From positions 1 through 8,433 of the forward strand of contig DOFA01000147.1 in NCBI GenBank assembly GCA_003532195.1: DNA of 8,433 nucleotides, written 5' to 3'. Source of the DNA: Clostridiales bacterium. Lineage in GTDB: Bacteria > Bacillota > Clostridia > Saccharofermentanales > UBA5734. The stretch's first letter is position 1; each line of letters starts with the position of its first letter. The notes under the pieces are model-generated. The model did not search any database. It was not told where the DNA came from and worked only from the letters and a program-made list of their open reading frames with translations. This document shows, piece by piece, positions 1-8,404 of the stretch. A program made the translations under genes and the position numbers.

Positions 1-2197
<2,197 letters not shown>

Positions 2198-2211
2198 GCT
2201 GTTTCTCTCCA

Positions 2212-2787
2212 TTATTTCCGGTTATACAGGTTCATCGCCGGAGCCAGCCCCTCCTGGAGGATCACTTCGACGGCGTCGGCAGCTTTATTTAAAACCTGTA
2301 AAAAACTGTCCCGCAAGTCGACTGGCACATCCGACAAGACATAGTCGGCGATATCCCGGTCATCCGGCTGCGGCCCGATGCCGATCCGCACCCGCGGGAA
2401 ATTTTCGCTGCCCAGGCTGCCCGTCACTGAGCGCATGCCATTGTGGGTGCCGGCGCCTCCGGATTCGCGGATGCGGATCTGGCCGACCGGCAGATCGACA
2501 TCATCGTAGAGAACCAGGCAGTTCTCCGGGGGTATCTTGTAATAGGCCAGAGTTTCGCGCACCGAGTCGCCGCTGCGGTTCATGTAGGTGATCGGGCGCA
2601 GCAAGAAGCATTTTTGATCCTTGATCGTACCCTGACCGAGCAGCCCCTGGCAGCGGATGCGGGTAACCGGTATTTTGTGTCGCCGGGCCAATATTTCCAG
2701 CGCCATGCTGCCGCTGTTGTGCCAGTTCATCTCGTATTGGCGGCCGGGATTGCCCAGGCCGGCGATCAGCCAGGTAGTCTTTTCCAT
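2212..2787 (-). CDS. pth: Peptidyl-tRNA hydrolase (Pth)
   Basis: Pth cleaves the ester bond of peptidyl-tRNAs that drop off ribosomes, freeing tRNA for reuse; it is an essential monomeric cytoplasmic enzyme in most bacteria. The product is 191 residues, normal for the family. It shows GLGNPG (10-15, Asn13), WHNSG with the catalytic His23, TYMN (67-70, Asn70), YDDVDLPVG (94-102, Asp96) and THNGMRS (114-120, Asn116). These correspond to E. coli Asn10, His20, Asn68, Asp93 and Asn114, so the full active site is present. The frame is open well upstream into glmU, but the ATG at 2787 puts the family-typical N-terminus (MEKTTWLIAGLGNPG) in place. A GGGAGG stands 12 bases before it, a slightly long spacing. 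The gene lies 28 bases after glmU and 14 before mfd, with no promoter or terminator seen between, so it is presumably co-transcribed with both. Confidence 0.98.
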   Translation of the reverse strand: MEKTTWLIAGLGNPGRQYEMNWHNSGSMALEILARRHKIPVTRIRCQGLLGQGTIKDQKCFLLRPITYMNRSGDSVRETLAYYKIPPENCLVLYDDVDLPVGQIRIRESGGAGTHNGMRSVTGSLGSENFPRVRIGIGPQPDDRDIADYVLSDVPVDLRDSFLQVLNKAADAVEVILQEGLAPAMNLYNRK

Positions 2788-2815
2788 AGCTTGTCTGTTC
2801 CTCCCTGGTAGTCCG

Positions 2816-4201
2816 TCAGGAATCGTTCCGGCGCGCGCGCAGGCGATCCCGGGCGATAACCCAGTTTTCCTTGTTGATCTGGCGCGAACGGGCGATCGCC
2901 AGCGAGTATTCCGGCACGGGTTCGGTAATCGCCGAACCGGCTGCCACATAGGCGTTGTCGGCGACGGACACCGGCGCCACCAGGCTGCAGTTGCTGCCGA
3001 TAAACGCATGGCTGCCGATCGTGGTCCTCGCCTGGATGCGGCCGTCATAATTAGCGATGCTGCAGCCGCTGCCCAGATTGACATCTTCGCCGATATCCGC
3101 GTCGCCGATATGGCATTGATGGGCGATCACGCTAGTCGCGCCGATTGCCGAATTCTTGATTTCAACGAAATTGCCTATCCGGCAGAAAGGGCCGATCAGG
3201 GAGCCGTCGCGAATATGGGCGTATGGCCCGACCTGGGCGCCTTCTTCGATGATGCAGGCCTCAGCCGTCACATGATCGAGGGTCGCCCTGTCGCCGACCT
3301 GAACATCCCGGAGATGGGTATCCGGACCGATGACCGCCTCGCTGCCGATCCGGGTCTGGCCGGCCAGGTGGCAGCCCGGCAGGATCAGCGTATCCTGGCC
3401 GATGGTGACAGAGTCTTCAATCCAGGTCGTCGCCGGATCGCTGATGGTGACGCCGTTCAGCATATGCTGGTTCAGGATGCGATGGTTGAGAATTTGGGAC
3501 GCGCTCTGGAGCTGAACGCGGTCGTTGACGCCGAGAATCTCCTCAAAGCTGGTTTTATAGGCATCGACCCGATGGCCTTCGCTGATCAGGATGCCGATCG
3601 TGTCTGTCAGGTAATATTCCTGCTGCTGGTTGCGGCAGCCGATTTTCCCGAGCGCGGAAAGCAGGAGGGCCGTATTGAAGCAATACATGCTGGCGTTGAT
3701 TTCGCTGATCCGGCGCTGTTCATCCGTGGCATCGCGATGTTCGATAATCGCCTGGACCGCGCCGCCGGCATCGCGGATGATCCGGCCGTAACCGGTCGGA
3801 TCAAGGGCGTCGGCCGTGATGACGATCGCGGCGGGATCGCTGTCCTGAAACTGCCGCAAGACAGCCTGCAGCGTGGCCGCCGTAATCAGCGGCGCGTCGC
3901 CGCAGAGCACCAGCGTGCAGCCGCGGCGCCCCTCGAGAAAATGGCTGGCCTGCATAACCGCATGACCGGTGCCCAGCTGTTTCTCCTGCAGGACAAAGGC
4001 GACATCCTCGCCCAGCACTGCCCGGACCTCTTCCTGCTGATGGCCGACAATATAGACCTGGTCGCCGGCCCCGGCCTGGGTTAACGCATCGTGAACCCAG
4101 CAAACCAGCGGCTTTCCCGCCGCCGGATGCACCACTTTGGCGTGCGCAGACTTCATGCGCTTGCCTTCGCCGGCAGCCATGATCACAGCACAGATATTCA
4201 T
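2816..4201 (-). CDS. glmU: Bifunctional UDP-N-acetylglucosamine pyrophosphorylase / glucosamine-1-phosphate N-acetyltransferase GlmU
   Basis: GlmU makes UDP-GlcNAc, the peptidoglycan precursor: its C-terminal domain acetylates glucosamine-1-phosphate using acetyl-CoA and its N-terminal domain transfers UMP from UTP. The product is 461 residues, the usual length. The uridyltransferase half shows MAAGEGKRM (8-16, Arg15), Lys22, QLGTGHAV (75-82), CGDAPL (100-105, Asp102), GYGRI (137-141), Glu154, Asn169 and GVNDR (224-228, Asn226), so this half looks intact. The second half is a left-handed beta-helix of hexapeptide repeats (about 250-430), with Arg331, Lys349, His361 (catalytic base), Asn375, Asn384, Tyr385, Ser403 and Arg438. 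Two usual ligands differ: the counterparts of E. coli Tyr366 and Lys392 are His364 and Gln390. The ATG at 4201 lies 10 bases after GGGAGG; the in-frame ATG at 4207 is also possible, though only 4 bases from it. First gene of the operon, with its own promoter. Confidence 0.96.
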   Translation of the reverse strand: MNICAVIMAAGEGKRMKSAHAKVVHPAAGKPLVCWVHDALTQAGAGDQVYIVGHQQEEVRAVLGEDVAFVLQEKQLGTGHAVMQASHFLEGRRGCTLVLCGDAPLITAATLQAVLRQFQDSDPAAIVITADALDPTGYGRIIRDAGGAVQAIIEHRDATDEQRRISEINASMYCFNTALLLSALGKIGCRNQQQEYYLTDTIGILISEGHRVDAYKTSFEEILGVNDRVQLQSASQILNHRILNQHMLNGVTISDPATTWIEDSVTIGQDTLILPGCHLAGQTRIGSEAVIGPDTHLRDVQVGDRATLDHVTAEACIIEEGAQVGPYAHIRDGSLIGPFCRIGNFVEIKNSAIGATSVIAHQCHIGDADIGEDVNLGSGCSIANYDGRIQARTTIGSHAFIGSNCSLVAPVSVADNAYVAAGSAITEPVPEYSLAIARSRQINKENWVIARDRLRARRNDS

Positions 4202-4210
4202 ATTCATTAA

Positions 4211-4217
4211 ACCTCCC
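4211..4217 (-). promoter_or_regulatory. Ribosome binding site of glmU
   Basis: On the minus strand the sequence is GGGAGGT. Three in-frame starts compete: TTG at 4219, which overlaps this site and is therefore unlikely; ATG at 4207, only 4 bases after GGGAGG; and ATG at 4201, 10 bases after. The last spacing and the family-typical N-terminus favour 4201, but 4207 cannot be excluded; the two differ by two residues. Confidence 0.8.
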
Positions 4218-4266
4218 AATGATTGCCCGCAGACTGGCTAAGCAGCGCTGGGCGCAATCCAGACTC

Positions 4267-4295
4267 ATTATAGCAAAAAGCCTCCGGGATATAAA
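4267..4295 (-). promoter_or_regulatory. Sigma-A-type promoter of the glmU-pth-mfd operon
   Basis: On the minus strand there is a perfect -10 hexamer TATAAT (4272-4267) and a -35 hexamer TTTATA (4295-4290, 4 of 6 to TTGACA), separated by exactly 17 bases. Transcription would start near 4260, giving a leader of about 55-60 bases before glmU. It lies just downstream of the symporter's terminator, which separates the two units. This is the only strong promoter I see for glmU, pth and mfd. Confidence 0.75.
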
Positions 4296-4340
4296 TTCGT
4301 TTTGGCGAATTTGTGGAATCCGGCAATTGGCGCTCCGTTA

Positions 4341-4376
4341 AAAAGGGCTGTGCCGCCGATGCCGCACAGCCCTTTT
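4341..4376 (-). terminator. Intrinsic terminator after the symporter gene
   Basis: Perfect 13-bp inverted repeat: AAAAGGGCTGTGC (4341-4353) pairs with GCACAGCCCTTTT (4364-4376) around a 10-base loop. On the minus strand the GC-rich stem ends in a run of four T. It sits about 60 bases after the symporter stop codon and 45 bases before the glmU promoter. The A and T flanks are symmetrical, so it could act in either direction, but no plus-strand gene approaches it. Confidence 0.88.
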
Positions 4377-4438
4377 ATTATTGATCACGATTGACGTCTC
4401 ACCCAGATCGATCTTTTTTCGCGCAATCAACCCGCGCT

Positions 4439-6055
4439 TCAAATCCCCTCAAAGCATTTATCCACGTGGCTTTTGTCGACGGACTTGCGGGTCAGCAGGG
4501 CAACAATGGCAAACACCAGCATCGACAGCGGGAAGGTGATCATCACCGAATCCACCTGGGCCAGGCTGGCCAGACCGGTTCCGGCCAGCAGATGGGCTTT
4601 GCCGAACAGAGCCTGGCACAGGCCGATCGTCGAAGCGTTTTTGCCATGGATGAAGAAGATCCAGATGAAGCTGGTCGTAAAACCGCTGACAATGCTCCAG
4701 ATCGCAGCTTTGCGGGAAACGTTGCGGAAATACAGGGCGCCGATGTAAGACGGCAGGAAAGCGGTCGCGCACAGGCCGAAGAAGACTGTGGTCGCCTGGG
4801 CGATCAGGCCGATGTCGGTTTTCAGCTGGTTGCCCAGCCAGGCCAGAAAGGCACTGAATAAAATCGAGATCACGATGCCGACCCGGGTGATGATAACCGG
4901 ATCACCCTTGATTTTCAGGCTCTTTTCGAAGATGTCGCGGCCGATCGAGGTGCCGACGACATGATACTGGGAGCTCAGGGTCGACATAGCCGCCGACAGC
5001 AGCGTCAGCAGGAACAGGGTGCCAAACCATTCGGGCAGATAGGTCTTGATGAAAAGCGGGATGATGTCATCGATCACCCCATTGGCCGCCACCAGGGCGA
5101 TTTTGCCCGTGTCGCGGAATAAGAGCACATTGGACAGGGCGCCGATGACAAAGGCCACACCGGTCATGAACAGGATGAAGACGCCGCCGGAAACGACCGC
5201 GCGGTTCAGTTCGCGGTTGCTCTTGACGGTCATGAAGCGCACAACCAGCTGCGGCTGGGCCAGGACACCAATGCCCACGCCCATGACAATCGAGGTGACG
5301 ACCGACCACCAGTAAGGCGAATTGAAGACCGGCATTTTTGTCCAGCCCTGGAAACCATTGCCCACCAGTTTCTTGACCTGTTCCTGGACCGAGGTGTTGT
5401 CCATCAGATCGGTCAGAGCCTTGTGCCCGGCGGTGACTCCGCCGACTTTCGCGTAGACGAAAATAATCAGCGCCAGCATGCCCACAAACATGACGACGCC
5501 CTGGAAGGCACCGGAATACATGACTCCTTTGAGTCCGCCCATGGAGACATACAAGGCAATGATGATCACAAAGAAGAAAAGGGCAACATTGAAATCGATG
5601 CCAAATTGCGTGGCCAGGAAGCCGACGCCCCCTTTGAGCACCGCCGCGGCATAAACCGGCATAAACAGGAAGATGATCAGAGCGGAAAAGCCCTGAATGA
5701 ATTTCGACTGATAACGCAGGCCCAGCAATTCCGGGAAGGTGTGGGAATCCAGATTATGGCCCATTTGCCGGGTTCGTTTGCCGAAACAGACAAAGGCGAT
5801 GAATACGCCGACAAAAATATTCAAGAAAGTCAGCCAGAGCAGCGACAGGCCGAACAAGCCGGCATTGCCGCCGAAGCCGACGATCGCCGAGGTGCTGATG
5901 AAGGTCGCGCCGTAAGAAAGCGCCATGATGAAGGGATGGATCTGCCGGCCGGCGATGTTGAAATCGCTGGCGTTCTTAGTCCGCTTATACCCGGCATAAC
6001 CGAAAAACACCATAATTGAAATAAAGATGACTGTGGCAACAATATTAAACAGCAT
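4439..6055 (-). CDS. Sodium:solute symporter (SSS family), substrate unknown
   Basis: A 538-residue integral membrane protein of the solute:sodium symporter family, which uses the sodium gradient to import organic solutes. About 13 hydrophobic segments are visible. The first is at 3-21, and the second carries SYGATFISTSAIVGFGG (47-63), which matches the first core-helix signature of the family. A later helix contains LLSAAMSTLSSQY (352-364), where Ser358-Thr359 align with the paired Ser residues of the conserved Na2 sodium site of vSGLT-type transporters; DIFEK follows. The C-terminus is short and charged. The ATG at 6055 has a perfect AGGAGG six bases upstream, preferred over a start seven codons earlier. 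It resembles the pantothenate (PanF) and monocarboxylate branches, but I cannot assign a substrate. It follows a 60-residue membrane protein by 69 bases and precedes a strong terminator, so the two form a transport unit. Confidence 0.94.
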   Translation of the reverse strand: MLFNIVATVIFISIMVFFGYAGYKRTKNASDFNIAGRQIHPFIMALSYGATFISTSAIVGFGGNAGLFGLSLLWLTFLNIFVGVFIAFVCFGKRTRQMGHNLDSHTFPELLGLRYQSKFIQGFSALIIFLFMPVYAAAVLKGGVGFLATQFGIDFNVALFFFVIIIALYVSMGGLKGVMYSGAFQGVVMFVGMLALIIFVYAKVGGVTAGHKALTDLMDNTSVQEQVKKLVGNGFQGWTKMPVFNSPYWWSVVTSIVMGVGIGVLAQPQLVVRFMTVKSNRELNRAVVSGGVFILFMTGVAFVIGALSNVLLFRDTGKIALVAANGVIDDIIPLFIKTYLPEWFGTLFLLTLLSAAMSTLSSQYHVVGTSIGRDIFEKSLKIKGDPVIITRVGIVISILFSAFLAWLGNQLKTDIGLIAQATTVFFGLCATAFLPSYIGALYFRNVSRKAAIWSIVSGFTTSFIWIFFIHGKNASTIGLCQALFGKAHLLAGTGLASLAQVDSVMITFPLSMLVFAIVALLTRKSVDKSHVDKCFEGI

Positions 6056-6101
6056 GCTTTGCCTCCTGGTTCGCACTACCCGCAGAATATTCCGGCTTCG
6101 G

Positions 6102-6130
6102 TTCCAAATCAGAGCGATTCCAAATCAGAG
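6102..6130. repeat. Tandem duplication, 13 bp with 16-bp period
   Basis: TTCCAAATCAGAG occurs at 6102-6114 and again at 6118-6130, separated by CGA. The second copy contains the stop codon of the small membrane protein gene (TGA on the minus strand, 6127-6125); the first copy lies in the spacer before the symporter. It looks like a slippage duplication at the end of the small gene. Confidence 0.85.
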
Positions 6131-6307
6131 TTTAGCTTCGATCTCTTTTTCTTTTTCGTCCCACTGACTCTCTTCGGCGATCTGTTTGTGTTCGTCCCCG
6201 CCGTCGCGGTTCCAGTTAATCAAACCATAGATCACGCAAAGCAGCGCGCTGCCTACACTCAGCAAATACGCGCTCCAGATCCAGAAATCAGGAATGCCCA
6301 GTACCAT
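6125..6307 (-). CDS. Small single-pass membrane protein, probable symporter accessory subunit
   Basis: The product has 60 residues: a short N-terminus (MVLGIPDF), one transmembrane helix at about 9-31 (starting WIWSAYLL, ending VIYGLIN), then a strongly charged tail at 32-60 rich in Glu, Lys and Asp. Proteins of this shape, with the WxWxAYLL...CVIYGLINWN pattern, are known next to sodium:solute symporters in Bacillota, and from memory are annotated as symporter small accessory proteins. YhdT, beside PanF in enterobacteria, is an analogous arrangement. The ATG at 6307 has GGGGGT nearby (7 bases between GGGGG and ATG); an in-frame GTG at 6325 overlaps this region and is less likely. It lies 69 bases upstream of the symporter on the same strand. 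The likely role, stabilising or modulating the symporter in the membrane, is inferred from context; no catalytic motif is present. Confidence 0.85.
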   Translation of the reverse strand: MVLGIPDFWIWSAYLLSVGSALLCVIYGLINWNRDGGDEHKQIAEESQWDEKEKEIEAKL

Positions 6308-6368
6308 TTGGATACCCCCTTTCACCGGTTATTGGCCTGCGGCTGCCGTAATCTGCCGATACGTCAAA

Positions 6369-6400
6369 ATGAAAGCGGTGCCGCCGGGCGCTACCTTCAT
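6369..6400 (-). other. Imperfect hairpin in the leader of the symporter unit
   Basis: On the minus strand ATGAA, a 3-base bulge and AGCG (6400-6389) pair with CGCTTTCAT (6377-6369) around an 11-base GC-rich loop. The stem is followed by TTT and then GACG, so any T-tract is short. It could be a weak terminator or attenuator about 60 bases before the small membrane protein, or merely a chance fold. Confidence 0.3.
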
Positions 6401-6419
6401 GCCGCAAGCCTTATGATGC

Positions 6420-6465
6420 TGTCAGGAGGTGATGCAACCAGGAAACTGACAAGATCGCCAGTTTC
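6420..6465 (-). promoter_or_regulatory. Two mutually exclusive hairpins in the symporter leader
   Basis: On the minus strand GAAACTG (6465-6459) can pair with CAGTTTC (6448-6442) over a 10-base loop. Alternatively TGTCAG (6451-6446) can pair with CTGACA (6425-6420) over a 20-base loop that holds most of ATCACCTCCT. Both stems use the bases 6448-6446, so only one can form at a time. This is the layout of an RNA switch, but it matches no riboswitch or T-box class I recognise. Function is inferred only from the pairing. Confidence 0.35.
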
Positions 6466-6501
6466 AGAGAACTACCATGCTACCATCCTGCAGATAGTGT
6501 C

Positions 6502-6530
6502 AGTCTAGCGCAAACCGATACCCGGCGCAA
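6502..6530 (-). promoter_or_regulatory. Weak candidate promoter for the symporter unit
   Basis: On the minus strand TTGCGC (6530-6525, 3 of 6 to the -35 consensus) and TAGACT (6507-6502, 4 of 6 to the -10 consensus) are spaced by 17 bases. Transcription would begin near 6495 and give a leader of about 190 bases. The match is poor, so an activator, another sigma factor, or readthrough from the ABC gene are alternatives. The rest of the 6308-6597 stretch shows hairpins and short repeats but no gene. Confidence 0.3.
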
Positions 6531-6559
6531 GGTGTCGTCCCCGAAGTACCGGGGGCGCC
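6524..6559 (-). other. Compound GC-rich hairpin after the ABC exporter gene
   Basis: An inner stem CCCCG/CGGGG (6539-6543 with 6550-6554, 6-base loop) is enclosed by an outer stem GGCGC/GCGCC (6524-6528 with 6555-6559), with one arm carrying a 10-base bulge. It begins about 38 bases after the ABC exporter stop. No T-tract follows on the minus strand, so it is not a standard intrinsic terminator; it may stabilise the mRNA end or cause pausing. It overlaps the candidate promoter for the symporter unit. Confidence 0.4.
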
Positions 6560-6597
6560 GCAAACAGGTGCGAAAACAATCAGAAAAATAATCGAAA

Positions 6598-8391
6598 TTA
6601 TCCGATCAGGGCCTGAAACTGGCTTTTGTACAGCCGCCAGTAATGGCCCTGGCGCTCGAGCAGCTCTTCGTGCGTGCCGGATTCGACAATCGCCCGGTCG
6701 GCAATAACCATGATCCGGGAAGCGTTCTTGATCGTCGACAGCCGATGGGCGATGATGAACGAAGTCCGGCCGGCCATCAGACGATCCAGGCCTTTTTGCA
6801 AGGCTTTCTCTGTCTGCGTGTCGATGCTGGCGGTCGCTTCGTCCAGGATCAGGATGCGTGGATCGGCCAGCAGCACCCGGGCAAACGAAATCAGCTGTTT
6901 CTCGCCGGCCGATACGCCCGATCCTTGTTCATTGATCACGGTTTGGTAACCCTGCGGCAAGCGCAGGATGAATTCATGTGCGCAGACCGCTTTGGCGGCG
7001 GCAATGCACTCGGCATCGGTGGCGTCCAGCCGCCCGTAACGGATGTTTTCCATGATCGTGACCGGGAAGAGAAATGGATCCTGGAGCATGATACCCATCT
7101 GTGTGCGCAGCGAATCCAGTTTAACATCCTGAACCGAATGGCCATCCACCGTGATCGACCCTTGCTTGATGTCGTAAAACCGGCAGAGCAGGTTGATGAT
7201 CGTGGATTTGCCGGCGCCGGTCGGCCCGACCAGGGCCAGGGATTCGCCCGGCGCGGCGGAAAATGAGATATTATCCAGGACCGGATGGCCGGGATCGTAG
7301 GCAAACGACACCTGGTCGAATCGGACATGCCCTTGAATCCGCGGTAAATCAGCGGCATCCGGTTTGTCGGCGATCACCGCCGGCTCGTGGAGAAATTCAA
7401 AAATCCGTTCAATGTAGGCGGCGGAATTGATCAGGGTGTTGTAGAAGTTGGCCAGATTGATGACCGGGGCCCAGAACCGCCAGACATAGCCGACAAAGGC
7501 GATGATCGTCCCGACCGGCACCATTTCACCGGTCGCGGCGCTGCGCAGCCATAAAATCCCGGCGGCATATATCAGGGCGACTGTCGCGTTGGATACCGTA
7601 TCGATAAAGGGCCACATCGATTGGTTCAGCATCGCCGATCTCATCCAGGCCCGGCGAAACTCCTGGCACAGGCGGTGATAGATGCCGCGGTTGACCTCCT
7701 CGCGGGCAAAAACCTGGGTCACTTTCATGCCGATCAGGCTTTCCTGCGTATAGGCATTGAGGTTGGTGTTCTTGCGGGATAAAGCTTGCTGGGCTCGCCG
7801 CTGGGCATTTTTTAAAAGCAGGATGCCGGTGATCAGAAACGGCATACCGGCCAGCGCGTACAAAGTCAGCAAAGGGTCGACCAGCAGCATATACACGATG
7901 ATGATGACCAGGCTCAGCAGCTCGACCAGCGAGTTGACCAGGCCGTTAGAAAGCAGGTCGCTGACCTGGTTGACATAGTTGACGATGCGGACCAGGATTT
8001 TGCCGTGCGGGCGATCGTCAAAATAAGTCAGCGGCAGCTGCTGCAAATGCCGGAACATGCTCAGTCGGATGTCGTGGATGATGCTCTGGCCGACCCGGTT
8101 CATCTTGCGGATCCGGTAGGATGAAATGAAAGCGACCACAATCACAATGGCCGTATACCCGAGCGCCATCATGGCCAGGCCGGTCAGATCCTTGGCCGGT
8201 ATCATGCGGTTGATGGCCGTCATCAGGATCAGCGGCGACAGCAGATTCAGCGCGCTGGCGACCACCATCGCGACGAGGGTTTGGCTGAGCGGCCGGAAAT
8301 AAGGCCGGGAAAAACCGAGCAAGTTTTTGAATTGCGTAAAATTAAACGGGGCATCCAGTTTCTCGTCGATATCATAGCGATTACGGGCCAA
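6598..8391 (-). CDS. ABC transporter, type IV (exporter-type) half-transporter with fused permease and ATPase
   Basis: A 597-residue half-exporter: an N-terminal membrane domain of about six helices (roughly residues 35-310) fused to an ATPase domain. The ATPase shows an A-loop Tyr365, Walker A GPTGAGKST (389-397, Lys395), Q-loop Gln437, Walker B ILILDE with catalytic Glu518, D-loop SID and H-loop His549. The signature is VSAGEKQ (493-499) rather than LSGGQ. Such proteins dimerise and export drugs, lipids or peptides; the substrate cannot be read from sequence. The N-terminus (RNRYDIDEKLDAPFN) resembles the second subunit of heterodimeric Bacillota exporters, and the intact catalytic Glu fits the catalytically competent partner. 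The start is TTG at 8391: GGAGGTGA lies five bases upstream, whereas the in-frame GTG at 8400 overlaps that site. The next in-frame ATG is over 30 codons downstream, at the first helix. A preceding partner gene would lie off the right edge. Confidence 0.95.
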   Translation of the reverse strand: MARNRYDIDEKLDAPFNFTQFKNLLGFSRPYFRPLSQTLVAMVVASALNLLSPLILMTAINRMIPAKDLTGLAMMALGYTAIVIVVAFISSYRIRKMNRVGQSIIHDIRLSMFRHLQQLPLTYFDDRPHGKILVRIVNYVNQVSDLLSNGLVNSLVELLSLVIIIVYMLLVDPLLTLYALAGMPFLITGILLLKNAQRRAQQALSRKNTNLNAYTQESLIGMKVTQVFAREEVNRGIYHRLCQEFRRAWMRSAMLNQSMWPFIDTVSNATVALIYAAGILWLRSAATGEMVPVGTIIAFVGYVWRFWAPVINLANFYNTLINSAAYIERIFEFLHEPAVIADKPDAADLPRIQGHVRFDQVSFAYDPGHPVLDNISFSAAPGESLALVGPTGAGKSTIINLLCRFYDIKQGSITVDGHSVQDVKLDSLRTQMGIMLQDPFLFPVTIMENIRYGRLDATDAECIAAAKAVCAHEFILRLPQGYQTVINEQGSGVSAGEKQLISFARVLLADPRILILDEATASIDTQTEKALQKGLDRLMAGRTSFIIAHRLSTIKNASRIMVIADRAIVESGTHEELLERQGHYWRLYKSQFQALIG

Positions 8392-8396
8392 GCTGG

Positions 8397-8404
8397 TCAC
8401 CTCC
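8397..8404 (-). promoter_or_regulatory. Ribosome binding site of the ABC exporter, fixes a TTG start
   Basis: On the minus strand GGAGGTGA is a full match to the 16S rRNA anti-Shine-Dalgarno sequence. It is five bases from TTG at 8391, an ideal spacing. The in-frame GTG at 8400 overlaps the site itself and so is unlikely to be the start. Confidence 0.75.

Noticed and set aside
2657..4084. Long plus-strand open frame of 475 codons opposite glmU
   Set aside because: It lies wholly antisense to glmU, whose catalytic motifs are clear. Its product shows no recognisable domain and it has no convincing ribosome binding site. GC-rich genes commonly create such open antisense frames.
5423..6019. Plus-strand frame of 198 codons opposite the symporter
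   Set aside because: It is antisense to a well-supported membrane protein and is highly charged and low in complexity, as expected for the complement of hydrophobic codons.
6059..6508. Plus-strand frame of 149 codons across the symporter leader
   Set aside because: It overlaps the small membrane protein antisense. The perfect AGGAGGTGAT at 6424-6433 on the plus strand is followed only by a five-codon frame, so no plus-strand gene is supported.
6524..6559. Rho-independent terminator for the ABC exporter
   Set aside because: The hairpin is strong, but no T-tract follows on the coding strand, so it is listed only as a structure.
6308..6597. T-box or known riboswitch in the symporter leader
   Set aside because: No T-box anti-terminator sequence and no core of a familiar riboswitch class could be recognised by eye.
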